Shown here piece by piece: positions 55,287 through 64,000 of a stretch of DNA of 64,000 nucleotides. The notes below the pieces were generated by a model. It saw only the letters and a program-made list of their open reading frames with translations, searched no databases and was not told the origin of the DNA. Each line of letters starts with the position of its first letter. Within the stretch, counting starts at the first letter, position 1. The stretch is from Paraburkholderia hospita (GTDB lineage: Bacteria > Pseudomonadota > Gammaproteobacteria > Burkholderiales > Burkholderiaceae), in assembly GCF_002902965.1 (NCBI RefSeq), contig NZ_CP026106.1, forward strand, positions 682,001-746,000, given 5' to 3'. Position numbers and translations under genes: made by a program.

Positions 55287-56555
55287 TCACGCATTTGCGG
55301 CGCGGCGCGCGACGGGCTCTGCCACCCGCTGCGTCGCGGCATGCGTCGCGGTCTGCGCACCCGGCGTGTGCGTGCGCCAGTACTGTCCGGCTGCGCCTAC
55401 GCCGCTGCCTGGCCGCACGTCGATCCCGGCATCGAGCATGGCCATTTCGGCGCCTGCAATCGCGCTCACCAGCATCAGCTCGTTCAGGTCGCCGAGGTGG
55501 CCGATGCGGAACACCTTGCCCGCGACCTTCGAGAGTCCCGCGCCGAGCGCGAGGTTGTAGCGGCGATAAGCGGTGTCGATGACCTGCGCGGCGTTGAATC
55601 CTTCTGGCACGACGATCGCGGACACCGTATCGGAGTGCCACTTCGGCGCCTTCGCGCACACTTCGAGTCCCCAGCCTTCCGTGATGGCGGCGCGCACACC
55701 CGAAGCCAGGTAGTGATGCCGCGCGAACACGTTGTCGAGGCCCTCCTGGAACAGCAGGTCGAGCGCGGCGCGCAGCCCGTACAGCAGCGAAAGCGCAGGC
55801 GTGTACGGGAAATAACCGGTAGCGTTGGTCCGCACCATGTCGGCGAGATCGAAGTAGCAGCGGCGCGATTTCGCGTGTCCGATCGTCTTCAACGCCTTCT
55901 GGCTCACGCACAGGATGCCGAGGCCCGCCGGCAGCATCAGACCTTTCTGCGAGCCCGTCACGGCCAGATCGACGCCCCATTCGTCCATGCGGAAATCGAT
56001 GCAGCCAATCGAGCTCACGCCGTCGACGAACAGCAAGGCCGGGTGGCCCGCCGCATCCATCGCGCGGCGCAGTGCGCCGATATCGCTCGTCACGCCCGTC
56101 GCCGTTTCGTTGTGGCAGGCCAGAATGCCCTTGATGGTGTGCTGACGGTCCGCCTTCAGGATCTCGCCGATCCGCTCGACGGGCACGCCTTCGCCCCAAT
56201 CGACGTCGAGAATTTCCACATCGAAGCCCAGGCGCTGCGCCATGTCGGCCCACAGATGGCTGAACTGGCCAAAGCGCGGCACCAGGACCCGGTCACCCGG
56301 CGACAACGTGTTGGTGAGCGCCGCTTCCCATGCGCCCGTACCCGACGACGGAAAAATAAAGGGCTGGCCTTCCGCCGTCCGGTAGATCTTCTTCAGATCG
56401 GAGAGCAGGCCATGCGTGAGTTCGGGGAATTTTGTCGAACGGTGGTCTTCCATCGACACCACCATCGCGCGTTGCACGGCGTCGGGAACATTGGTCGGAC
56501 CGGGGACGGCGAGAATGTTGCGTCCAGGGATGCGCGCGGCAGAAGTATTCGACAT
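55287..56555 (-). CDS. sgaA: Serine-glyoxylate aminotransferase
   Basis: 422 residues; AAGGAG upstream of ATG 56555. Class V PLP aminotransferase: PGPTNVPDAVQRAM, SSGTGAWEAALTN, FVDGVSSIGCIDF and the PLP Lys in TGSQKGLMLPAGL. It converts serine plus glyoxylate to hydroxypyruvate plus glycine, regenerating the glycine acceptor for GlyA. A 35-residue Ala/Arg-rich C-terminal tail extends past the conserved fold. Confidence 0.94.
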   Translation of the reverse strand: MSNTSAARIPGRNILAVPGPTNVPDAVQRAMVVSMEDHRSTKFPELTHGLLSDLKKIYRTAEGQPFIFPSSGTGAWEAALTNTLSPGDRVLVPRFGQFSHLWADMAQRLGFDVEILDVDWGEGVPVERIGEILKADRQHTIKGILACHNETATGVTSDIGALRRAMDAAGHPALLFVDGVSSIGCIDFRMDEWGVDLAVTGSQKGLMLPAGLGILCVSQKALKTIGHAKSRRCYFDLADMVRTNATGYFPYTPALSLLYGLRAALDLLFQEGLDNVFARHHYLASGVRAAITEGWGLEVCAKAPKWHSDTVSAIVVPEGFNAAQVIDTAYRRYNLALGAGLSKVAGKVFRIGHLGDLNELMLVSAIAGAEMAMLDAGIDVRPGSGVGAAGQYWRTHTPGAQTATHAATQRVAEPVARRAANA

Positions 56556-56614
56556 GGTTTGTCTCCTTGGGTGATGATCCTGATCTGTCGTTTGGATGAT
56601 GTCGTTCGGGTGGT

Positions 56615-57937
56615 TCAGTGCGCCGCGTGACCGGCGGCCGTGCTGTCGTCCCGTGTCACGGGTGCGTTGTGGCGCAGTGCGTCGGGTGCGTCGCGATACA
56701 CAGGGAACTTCGCGGTCAGTGCGAGCACAGCGTCCGCTGTGCGGCGGATCACGAGATCGTTGGCCGGTGCGTCGAGCACATCGGCCATCAGATGCGCAAG
56801 CTGTTGCGCTTCCGTTTCGCGCATGCCGCGTGTCGTGATAGCGGGCGAACCGATACGCACGCCGCTCGTGACAAAGGGCTTTTGCGGATCGTTCGGAATC
56901 GCGTTCTTGTTGACCGTGATGAAGGCGCGGCCAAGTGCGGCTTCCGCCTCTTTGCCCGTGACGTTTTTCGCGCGCAGATCGACGAGGAACACGTGTGAAT
57001 CCGTGCGGCCCGACACGATCCGCAAGCCGCGTTGCTGGAGCGTCTGCGCCATGGTCCGTGCGTTGATAAGCACCTGTTGCTGGTACTCGCGAAACTCGTC
57101 GGTCATCGCTTCGCGCAGCGCAGCCGCCTTGCCCGCGATCACATGCATCAGCGGGCCGCCCTGGATGCCGGGGAAGATCGTCGAGTCGATTGCCTTCGCA
57201 GCCTGCGCGCCCGCGAGAATCATGCCGCCGCGCGGACCACGCAACGTCTTGTGGGTGGTCGTCGTGACGTAATCGGCGATGCCAACGGGGCTCGGGTAAA
57301 GCCCCGCCGCCACGAGACCCGCATAGTGCGCCATATCGACGAGCAACGACGCGCCAACGCTATCGGCGATCGCACGAAAACGCTGCCAGTCGATCACGAG
57401 CGAGTAGGCGGAAGCACCCGCGACGATCATGCGTGGCTTGTGAGTCTGCGCGAGTTGCTGGACCTGCTCGTAGTCGATTTCTTCCGTATCGGGATTGAGA
57501 CCGTATGACACGGCATTGAACAGCTTGCCGCTCACGTTCACGGACGCGCCATGCGTGAGGTGTCCGCCGTGCGCGAGCGACATGCCGAGAATCGTGTCGC
57601 CCGGCTTGAGCACGGACAGATACACGGCCTGATTTGCCTGCGATCCCGAATGTGGCTGCACGTTGGCATACTCGGCATGGAACAACTGCTTCGCGCGATC
57701 GATGGCGAGCTGCTCGACGACGTCGACGTGTTCGCAGCCGCCGTAGTAGCGGCGGCCCGGATAACCCTCAGCGTATTTGTTGGTCAGCTGCGATCCCTGC
57801 GCTTCCAGCACAGCGGGCGACGCATAATTTTCGGATGCGATCAGCTCGATGTGATCCTGTTGACGCTGCGTCTCCGCCGAGATGGCCTGCCGCAATTCCG
57901 GGTCGGTGACGGCAATCGTGTTTTTGTAGCTGAACAT
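56615..57937 (-). CDS. glyA: Serine hydroxymethyltransferase (serine-cycle copy)
   Basis: 440 residues from ATG 57937 (GAGAGG upstream); a longer start at 58048 is rejected. It makes serine from glycine and methylene-THF. Conserved stretches are [40 protein letters not shown] and the PLP Lys in [14 protein letters not shown]. It is slightly longer than usual, with a tail ending AGHAAH. It is probably a second glyA dedicated to C1 assimilation, as it heads the serine-cycle run. Confidence 0.95.
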   Translation of the reverse strand: MFSYKNTIAVTDPELRQAISAETQRQQDHIELIASENYASPAVLEAQGSQLTNKYAEGYPGRRYYGGCEHVDVVEQLAIDRAKQLFHAEYANVQPHSGSQANQAVYLSVLKPGDTILGMSLAHGGHLTHGASVNVSGKLFNAVSYGLNPDTEEIDYEQVQQLAQTHKPRMIVAGASAYSLVIDWQRFRAIADSVGASLLVDMAHYAGLVAAGLYPSPVGIADYVTTTTHKTLRGPRGGMILAGAQAAKAIDSTIFPGIQGGPLMHVIAGKAAALREAMTDEFREYQQQVLINARTMAQTLQQRGLRIVSGRTDSHVFLVDLRAKNVTGKEAEAALGRAFITVNKNAIPNDPQKPFVTSGVRIGSPAITTRGMRETEAQQLAHLMADVLDAPANDLVIRRTADAVLALTAKFPVYRDAPDALRHNAPVTRDDSTAAGHAAH

Positions 57938-58218
57938 GTATGAACCTCTCTTTAATGAACCAGACAGGCTGGACGTCGCTGCTCGTCCCCTCCGTATCCC
58001 CTTCGCATTCCTGTTGAACCGATGGTAGTGGCGTGCCGCCGAAAACACTCATTCGCGTTACTTATCCGATCCATAACCTTGCGTGTGAGCCTTGCCTGTC
58101 GGACCTCGCGCCTCGCGGAGTACCTCTTCTTGGGCATTGCGGACGCTTCCTCCGCTGGTACAGTTGAGGCGTGAAATCAAGGCGTTTTTGCCGCGTGCGT
58201 GGGAGGGTAGGGAGCGAG
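57938..58218. promoter_or_regulatory. Divergent glyA/LysR control region
   Basis: 281 bases between the glyA and LysR start codons. The dyad GTTA-N13-TAAC at 58057-58077 fits a LysR-type operator placed to control the serine-cycle transcript. Individual -10/-35 boxes were not assigned. Confidence 0.4.
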
Positions 58219-59139
58219 ATGCTGCACCTGACATTGCGCCAGCTAAAGGTGTTCGAGGCGAGTGCGCGTCATCTGAGTTTTTCGCGCGCAGCGGAGGAGC
58301 TTCATCTGACGCAGCCCGGCGTGTCGTCGCAACTGAAGCAGCTCGAAACGGGCATCGGTATGCCGCTGTTCGAACAGGTCGGACGGCGCGTCTTCCTGAC
58401 AGCGGCGGGCAAGGAGTTGTACAGCCATACGCGGCTGTTGCAGCAACAGTTGTCGCTTCTCGAAGCGTCGCTCGATCAGCTGCGCGACATGAAGCAGGGC
58501 AAGCTGAAGGTGTCGGTGGTGAGCGGGATGACCAACCCGCTCGCGCTTCAGTTGATCGCGAAGTTCACGCGGGCTTTTCCAGGCGTGAACGTGAGTCTCT
58601 CCGTCGGTAACCGGGAGTGCGTGCTGAACGAACTGGCGAACAACGAGACCGATCTCGCCATCATGGGGATGCCGCCCGAAGGGCAAGGTCTCGCTGCCGT
58701 GCGCGTGGCGAAGAATCCCCTCGTGATGATCGCGCCGCCCGATCACTCGCTCGTGCGCGAGCGCCGCATTGCGCTGGGCGCGCTCGAGCGCGAAACGTTT
58801 CTGGTGCGCGAATCCGGCTCCGGCACGCGCCGCGCGATGGAGCGCTTCTTTGCCGAGCACCGGACCAGCTTTCGGCCAGGCATGGAAGTGAGCAGCAACG
58901 AGGCTGTGAAATGGGCCGTGCAGGCGGGTATGGGCCTGTCAGTCGTGCCCCTCGCGACGATCATGGCCGAACTCGAAACCCTTCGGCTCAAGGTGCTCGA
59001 TGTCGAGCACTTTCCGATCGTCCGGTATCTGTATCTGGTGCATCGCGAGAGCAAGCAGCTTTCGGCTGCCGCGTCGGCGTTCAGGGACAGTCTGATCAAC
59101 GGAGCCCATGAGGCGGGTGAGCGGGTGTCGGGCGAATGA
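58219..59139 (+). CDS. LysR-type regulator divergent from the serine-cycle genes (CbbR/QscR-like)
   Basis: 306 residues from ATG 58219 (GGGAG upstream). It begins MLHLTLRQLKVFEASARHLSFSRAAEELHLTQPGVSSQLKQLE, strongly CbbR-like. The effector domain follows from about residue 90. In Methylobacterium the CbbR homologue QscR controls serine-cycle genes; the divergent position next to glyA supports the same role here. No gene symbol is assigned because orthology was not tested. Confidence 0.9.
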   Translation: MLHLTLRQLKVFEASARHLSFSRAAEELHLTQPGVSSQLKQLETGIGMPLFEQVGRRVFLTAAGKELYSHTRLLQQQLSLLEASLDQLRDMKQGKLKVSVVSGMTNPLALQLIAKFTRAFPGVNVSLSVGNRECVLNELANNETDLAIMGMPPEGQGLAAVRVAKNPLVMIAPPDHSLVRERRIALGALERETFLVRESGSGTRRAMERFFAEHRTSFRPGMEVSSNEAVKWAVQAGMGLSVVPLATIMAELETLRLKVLDVEHFPIVRYLYLVHRESKQLSAAASAFRDSLINGAHEAGERVSGE

Positions 59140-59173
59140 TGAACGCGCTTGCGTGACGGATGGCTTTTAGCGC

Positions 59174-60001
59174 TTACCCAGCCAGCAATATTTCGCCCTT
59201 GCCTTGCACCGATACATCGCCGCGTAGCCGCCGTGGAGGTTGCGCACGCGACAACATGGCAAACGCGCCGCCTTCTCGCGCGAGCGTCGGCACCAGCAGC
59301 CGCCAGAATACGTCGATATCGCTGGCGTTTTCCGCGAAGCGTTGCGTTGCAGGCCACGCGGAATCGAGCAGCAGCAGCGAGCCGCGCCGCATTCCATACG
59401 CCGGATGTTCGCCGACACGGCCTGCAACGGCGATCGTCCCCGCGACCATGCGCGACGCCACGAACGCGCCCGCCGATCCGAATACGATCATCGTGCCGCG
59501 ACGCATGCGGTCACCCAGACGCGCGCCCGCATCGCCATGAATCACGAGCGTGCCCCCGCGCATGCCGTCCATGTCGCCCGGCAGCGCGGCGCCTGCAAAA
59601 TCCCCGGCATTGCCGCGAATCTCGACGCGGCCGCCCGATAGCTCACACGCGGCGAAGCTCCCGCAATGACCTTCGACGACGATCGTCCCCGCGCTCATCT
59701 GCGCGCCGAGAAAATCCCCTGCATTGCCATCGATGACGAGATGGCCCGCGTCCATGCGCGAGCCAAGCCGGTCGAAGCGTTGCATATCGCCCTCGAACCT
59801 GAGTTGAGGCAGGTCGAGCGATGCTTCATCAGCGATCTCGACAGCGAACAGATCGCCCACGTTGATCGGCTCGCTGCCGTGCCAAAGCGCCATCTTGCCG
59901 ATTTCGACGGCGCTCAGTTCCGCGAGTCGCGCGGGCAGGAGTTCGCGCGCGTCGATGCGCAGGCTGGGCGCGTGCTTCAGACGTAACGTGATGCGCTTCA
60001 T
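59174..60001 (-). CDS. fhcC: Formyltransferase/hydrolase complex subunit C
   Basis: 275 residues from ATG 60001. A beta-helix protein with GXGXG repeats (GNAGDFLGAQMSAGTIVVEG, GNAGDFAGAALPGDMDGMRGG), the counterpart of formylmethanofuran dehydrogenase FwdC. Fourth in the overlapping fhcB-A-D-C run. The complex converts formyl-H4MPT to formate in aerobic methylotrophs. Start and fhcD stop overlap as ATGA. Confidence 0.93.
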   Translation of the reverse strand: MKRITLRLKHAPSLRIDARELLPARLAELSAVEIGKMALWHGSEPINVGDLFAVEIADEASLDLPQLRFEGDMQRFDRLGSRMDAGHLVIDGNAGDFLGAQMSAGTIVVEGHCGSFAACELSGGRVEIRGNAGDFAGAALPGDMDGMRGGTLVIHGDAGARLGDRMRRGTMIVFGSAGAFVASRMVAGTIAVAGRVGEHPAYGMRRGSLLLLDSAWPATQRFAENASDIDVFWRLLVPTLAREGGAFAMLSRAQPPRRLRGDVSVQGKGEILLAG

Positions 60002-60972
60002 CGGTTCTCCGGCGCGTCGCACAATTGATGCAGATGAAAGTGAAACGGCCCGAGCTTGCCGCCATAGTTGCCTGCGGAGATCCGCACCAGTCCCTTTTCC
60101 ACGCCAGCGTCCGCGCCCGTCGCCGCCGCGATGCCGACACGCATGGCTTCGGCCACATCCGTATCGCTCAATCCGTCGATGACGATTTCGAGCACGCTCT
60201 GCACATCGCCCGTCAGTTCGGTGCGTAGTGCAAGTTCGCTGAGGCCGGGGCAGAACGCATCGTTGGTCGAGGCAGGCAGTGCCGAATATTTCGAGCCGAC
60301 CTTCGAGCCCGAGCGCACGACGCCGCCCGGAAACGGCAGGATCACGTTCGGCACCGCGCGCATCGCGTCAACGGCCGTCTGCGCTGCATTGAGTGCCGCG
60401 TCGGTGTCGCGCGCAAGAAAGAGCAGGTTGCCGCCGCCGACGCCTTTGACGACGGCTGTCGTTTCCTCGGCGACGAATTCGCCGTCCATCACGGGCACGC
60501 GCCAATAGCGCTTGCCGTCGATCAGTTTCGAAATCTGCCAGCCGTCGCCGAAGAAGCGCAGATTCTTGCCGAGCGCGATGGGCTCGCCATTCGCGATGCC
60601 ACCGAAAACGGCCGTCGTCGGACATGTCAGCACGCACTGTCCGACGCGGCGCTCGACCTGTTTCGCGAGTTCCTTGCCGGACATCGAAAATAGCAGCAGG
60701 GCGACGCCTGGCCGGCCGTCGGGTGTCTCGTCGGGTGACAGTTCGCGCTCGATGCCCGCTTCGCAGCCACACGCGATCACGGATGTCGCAAAGCCGGTTG
60801 CCGCGATGGCTGCGTTGCGTGCCCAGGTGGCGTTACGCGCCGTCACGATCAGGCGCGTCGCTTTCATCGGAAACGCTTCGGCAAACGTGTCGTCGATCGC
60901 GACGCCGCGCACGCTGCGCGGTGCCGCCGGACGCTCGACTACAGGCGCCGCGCTCGAAGTGATATCGCTCAT
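59998..60972 (-). CDS. fhcD: Formylmethanofuran-H4MPT formyltransferase (FhcD/Ftr)
   Basis: 324 residues from ATG 60972, chosen because it overlaps the fhcA stop as ATGA. It transfers the formyl group between H4MPT and the methanofuran-like carrier. Conserved segments are DTFAEAFPMKATRLIVTA, GCEAGIERELSPDETPDGRPG, VGQCVLTCPTTAVF and SKVGSKYSALPAS. It has an N-terminal extension of about 25 residues relative to the typical family start. Confidence 0.93.
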   Translation of the reverse strand: MSDITSSAAPVVERPAAPRSVRGVAIDDTFAEAFPMKATRLIVTARNATWARNAAIAATGFATSVIACGCEAGIERELSPDETPDGRPGVALLLFSMSGKELAKQVERRVGQCVLTCPTTAVFGGIANGEPIALGKNLRFFGDGWQISKLIDGKRYWRVPVMDGEFVAEETTAVVKGVGGGNLLFLARDTDAALNAAQTAVDAMRAVPNVILPFPGGVVRSGSKVGSKYSALPASTNDAFCPGLSELALRTELTGDVQSVLEIVIDGLSDTDVAEAMRVGIAAATGADAGVEKGLVRISAGNYGGKLGPFHFHLHQLCDAPENR

Positions 60973-62660
60973 GACGGGGACTCCGCACGCTGTTGGCGAT
61001 GTACGCCGCACGCTGCAGGCAGCAGACGCCCGCCGTTGCCGCACAGGCAGAGTTCATCGCGGCTGATGGGCGCGCGCCGCATGTTGGTCGCGAGATAGGC
61101 GTCCCCGTACTCCTCGACCACCTTTTCGATCGAGCGGTCGAATTCGGGTTCGACATAGTGCGTGCCGCCCACTGGCGTCGCGACGATGCGGCCGTCGCGC
61201 GCGACCAGTTCACCGTCCTTGAACACGTAGACGGGCGCGCGGAACATCGCTTCGCGGTCGGCATGTTCGCGGTACACGGCGATATCGGCGGCCGCGCCCG
61301 CATCGAGCCGGCCACGATCTTTGAGCCCAAGCAGCCGGGCGGGCGCGGCGCGGGTCAGGATGGCGATCTCGTTGAGGTCGAGTTCCCGTTTCAGGCTGAC
61401 AAGCGGCGATTGCGCGGCAACGTCGGGATGAAGCTTCGCCAGTTGCTCGTCGCGGAACGATTTGTCCATCAGCAGGCGGATCAGATGGGGATAGCTCGTG
61501 AACGGGCCGCCGTTCGGATGATCGGTCGTGAGCGTGATTTGCCAGGGGTTGTTCACCAGCAGGAAAAGCTCCAGGCCGATCGTCCACTGCAGCGCGTTGA
61601 CGTAGCTGGTTTCACGGTAGCGAAACGGGACCACACCGCAGCCCGCATCGCATTCGATATCACCCGCGATCCATTTGCGCGGCGACGCGAAGGCGGCCTG
61701 CTTGACCTGCTTCATGATATCGCCCGACGCCGTCACCGTCTGGCCGAACATGATCTGGCCGACATCGATCGAGATGTTCGGGTTCGCGTTGACGGCCTCC
61801 GCGATCCGGTGCGCCGCCGACGAAAACTTCCGGGGACCGTCGTTGCCGTAGCTATGAAACTGAATATGCGTGAGATGGCCGGGCAGACCTTCGAGCGCAT
61901 CGATGGTGACGAGCGTCGAATCGATATTGCCCGGCACGCCCAGATTGCTTGCGTGAATATGCAGCGGATGCGGCACGCCGAGATCGGTGAGCGCGCGAGC
62001 GAGTACATGCAGCACGTCGCGAGGCGTGATGCCGTAGTGCGTATGGTGCTCGTCGACATCGAGACTGCGCTGGTTGAACTTGAATGCCGAAATGCCGCCC
62101 GGATTGACGACCTTCACACCAAGCGCGCGGGTCGCGTGAATCGACCATCCGACGTAGTCGCGCAGGCGTTCGTAGTCGGTATGCCCGGCCAGCATGCGCA
62201 AGAACAATTCGTCGTTGCCGAGCATCACGTAGGCGCCGTGATCGATGATCGGCGTGTCGCCCATTTCGAGGTGCGTGTGGCGCGCGTTCGATGCGATCAT
62301 CGCCGGCTCGAATGCCGCCGTGTAACCCATCTCGGCATACCGGTAGCCCGTCGCGAGCGTGCCGGGCGTGCAGTCGCCGCACGAGGCGAGTTCGAGTGGA
62401 TTGTCGGAAGCGCGGCGGCCGCGATGATCCTCCGGCATCAGCAGGCGCGCGAGATTGACCTTGCCGCCGCCGATATGCGAATGCATGTCGATGCCACCCG
62501 CCATGATGACCATGCCCGAGGCGTCGTATTCGCAATCGACGGATTCCTGTTCGGGCAGATCGACGATCCGGCCGTCACGCACGCAGATGTCGCTGATCTG
62601 CCCGGCGATGCGTGAGGCTGGATCGTACACGCGGCCACCGCGCAACCGGAACGTGCTCAT
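60969..62660 (-). CDS. fhcA: Formyltransferase/hydrolase complex subunit A (amidohydrolase-like)
   Basis: 563 residues. Metallo-amidohydrolase fold homologous to FwdA. The metal-binding HxH is at His60 and His62 (GGIDMHSHIGGG), followed by HIHASNLG and TTDHPNGGPF. It hydrolyses the formyl-methanofuran-type intermediate to formate. Both ends overlap neighbours by four bases (ATGA), so the run is translated as a unit. The C-terminus is Cys-containing (LCLCGNGGRLLPAACG). Confidence 0.94.
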   Translation of the reverse strand: MSTFRLRGGRVYDPASRIAGQISDICVRDGRIVDLPEQESVDCEYDASGMVIMAGGIDMHSHIGGGKVNLARLLMPEDHRGRRASDNPLELASCGDCTPGTLATGYRYAEMGYTAAFEPAMIASNARHTHLEMGDTPIIDHGAYVMLGNDELFLRMLAGHTDYERLRDYVGWSIHATRALGVKVVNPGGISAFKFNQRSLDVDEHHTHYGITPRDVLHVLARALTDLGVPHPLHIHASNLGVPGNIDSTLVTIDALEGLPGHLTHIQFHSYGNDGPRKFSSAAHRIAEAVNANPNISIDVGQIMFGQTVTASGDIMKQVKQAAFASPRKWIAGDIECDAGCGVVPFRYRETSYVNALQWTIGLELFLLVNNPWQITLTTDHPNGGPFTSYPHLIRLLMDKSFRDEQLAKLHPDVAAQSPLVSLKRELDLNEIAILTRAAPARLLGLKDRGRLDAGAAADIAVYREHADREAMFRAPVYVFKDGELVARDGRIVATPVGGTHYVEPEFDRSIEKVVEEYGDAYLATNMRRAPISRDELCLCGNGGRLLPAACGVHRQQRAESPS

Positions 62661-63985
62661 CGGGCGGGCTCCTTTGCGGTTGATTGTGCGGTCGAATGCG
62701 GTGCTGCCAGCGCATGCGCGATTTGCGCGGCCACATGCGCGACGGTGGGCAAGCTGTCGTCATAAACAGGCACGAGCGGCAGCACGACGCCGCCGTCCGT
62801 GCGGAACAGATGACCAGCAGAACCGATGCCGGGTGTCGAGACTGGCATGAAGAGCGTCGGCCCGTGGCGATCCGTGGACGATGCCGCTAGGCCGGGATGG
62901 CCCAGTACGATCGTCGGCATGTCGTTCTCTGGCGGCGGCAGGTCGGCGCCGAAGCTTGCGACCCAGACGAGAGCATCGACAGCACGGTCTTCGAGCAACC
63001 GTTGTGTGTCGTAGCGATGCGGATCGTGTTCGAGACCGGTTCGATGCACGCCTGTGCGTAGCGGTAGACCAGACATCCACGTGAGCGTCTGGTTGACGGT
63101 CGCGGCGCCGTCGTCTCCGCCGAGCGAGAGGCAGCCTGCGCGGGTCTTCAGGTTGATCGACTTGGTCAGACGGTCGAGCCCTTCGACCAGCAGCGTCGCA
63201 TGGCTGCCAGGCAAGTCGGCCGTGCTCCAGACGAGCGTGACGTAGCGCGCCGCGAGCATGTCCACGGCCAGCGACTCGAGTGCAGGCGCATTGCCTGGCA
63301 TCGGCTGGCCTTTCAAAAGCGAATCGATCCGCGCGTTCAGCAGCGCAATGGTCTCGTACAGATCGCCCTGCAACGGGATGGCGCGTTGCGAAACCGTGCC
63401 GGGCTGCGCCATAGATTCGAGGCTCGCGTCGATCCCGCTGCCGACGAAGATCACGTCGCGCCGGGCCGGGCCTGTTGCATCGGCCGGCTTCGCACCGACC
63501 CCGCAGCGTTTGAAGAACGCCGGATATCTCGCCGTGGGCGTCGACGCGAAACAGACGATGAGGTCCGAGCGCGCGCGCACTTCGGAAAGCGTGGTCGTGA
63601 ACGCGCCGCGGTCCTGCATCGCCGTCAGGCCGTGCATCAACGAGCGGCCGTGGGCGTGATCGATGATGGCGGCGCTCGCGTTGGCCAGGCGATACAGCGC
63701 TCGCGTGCCGGCTACATCGGTGGCCATGCCCGCGAATAACGGTTGCTTCGCTTGCGCGAGCCATTGGGCCGCGAGGCCAATGGCATCGTCGAACGCGATC
63801 GGCTTGCCGTCGTGCATCGGCTGTGCGTGTGCGGGGCGCGCGCTGAACTGCGCGAGAGCCCGCGTCGCACGCGGACAGTCGGTGCCCGTCAGGGTCAACG
63901 TCTCGCCCGCTGCGATCGAAAGGCGATCGCATAACAGCGGGCAGAACGGACACGTCCAGGACGTGGGGGAACTGATAGAGGTCAT
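62657..63985 (-). CDS. fhcB: Formyltransferase/hydrolase complex subunit B
   Basis: 442 residues. Relative of the molybdopterin-type FwdB without its full catalytic role. It begins with the Cys-rich CPFCPLLCDRL; core segments include RAGCLSLGGDDGAATVNQTLTWMSGLPLRTGVHRTG. First of the fhcB-A-D-C run; the window ends 15 bases beyond its start codon, so any further upstream H4MPT gene is not visible. Confidence 0.9.
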   Translation of the reverse strand: MTSISSPTSWTCPFCPLLCDRLSIAAGETLTLTGTDCPRATRALAQFSARPAHAQPMHDGKPIAFDDAIGLAAQWLAQAKQPLFAGMATDVAGTRALYRLANASAAIIDHAHGRSLMHGLTAMQDRGAFTTTLSEVRARSDLIVCFASTPTARYPAFFKRCGVGAKPADATGPARRDVIFVGSGIDASLESMAQPGTVSQRAIPLQGDLYETIALLNARIDSLLKGQPMPGNAPALESLAVDMLAARYVTLVWSTADLPGSHATLLVEGLDRLTKSINLKTRAGCLSLGGDDGAATVNQTLTWMSGLPLRTGVHRTGLEHDPHRYDTQRLLEDRAVDALVWVASFGADLPPPENDMPTIVLGHPGLAASSTDRHGPTLFMPVSTPGIGSAGHLFRTDGGVVLPLVPVYDDSLPTVAHVAAQIAHALAAPHSTAQSTAKEPAR

Positions 63986-64000
63986 GTCCGGCTATCAGCA

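Noticed and set aside
59174..63985. Archaeal-type formylmethanofuran dehydrogenase for methanogenesis
   Set aside because: The gene order and bacterial context match the fhc complex of aerobic methylotrophs; the iron-sulfur and molybdenum subunits of methanogens are not present.

Overview
The window is a GC-rich, densely coded stretch of a Burkholderiaceae chromosome or chromid, most likely Paraburkholderia or a close relative. The evidence is a bpeT/llpE-bpeEF-oprC efflux locus, a DUF4148 protein, a 180-kDa-type NAD-glutamate dehydrogenase, flhDC and a long C1-metabolism cluster, all with uniform Burkholderia-like codon use. No rRNA, tRNA, CRISPR array, prophage or recognisable insertion sequence was found.

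Region 1 (about 1-7400) looks like a Fap-like surface-amyloid or adhesin export locus. It holds two tandem secreted Gly/Ala-rich repeat proteins, a small secreted protein, a free-standing periplasmic C39 cysteine peptidase, a 503-residue secreted protein with a Pro/Ala-rich spacer, and a convergent outer-membrane protein with an N-terminal coiled coil and C-terminal beta-barrel (FapF-like). The two non-repeat secreted proteins both carry a bacteriocin-type double-glycine processing motif far from their N-terminus. This is the expected target of the neighbouring C39 peptidase and the most unusual feature here.

Region 2 (7883-18100) holds general functions: NAD-glutamate dehydrogenase, selD, a CDF metal exporter, a purine nucleoside permease-type protein, a DUF4148 protein with a possible 22-residue ORF behind it, and the LysR gene bpeT.

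Region 3 (18095-25129) is the llpE-bpeE-bpeF-oprC RND efflux operon. LlpE has Asp where the serine nucleophile should be. A non-coding nested inverted-repeat element of about 740 bp follows.

Region 4 (26032-34861) contains an Nramp transporter, flhDC with its long control region, a YeeE/YedE thiosulfate-type permease, a 2OG-Fe(II) oxygenase, an accessory-looking stretch of small hypothetical genes and a GNAT remnant, an orphan NarL-type response regulator and an XRE-cupin regulator.

Region 5 (35161-63985) is a methylotrophy superlocus. On the plus strand it runs purU, a heterotetrameric sarcosine oxidase/N-methylglutamate dehydrogenase (soxBDAG = mgdABCD), a type III glutamine synthetase (gmaS-like), an N-methylglutamate synthase-like trio (mgsABC/glxBCD), folD and a group II PLP decarboxylase. 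On the minus strand it runs glyA, serine-glyoxylate aminotransferase, hydroxypyruvate reductase, mtkA, mtkB, ppc and malyl-CoA lyase (the serine cycle), divergent from a LysR regulator. Last come fhcB-fhcA-fhcD-fhcC, the formyltransferase/hydrolase complex of the H4MPT pathway. Together they suggest growth on methylamine or other N-methyl compounds. Carbon would enter as methylene-THF, be oxidised by FolD/PurU or the H4MPT route, and be assimilated through the serine cycle.
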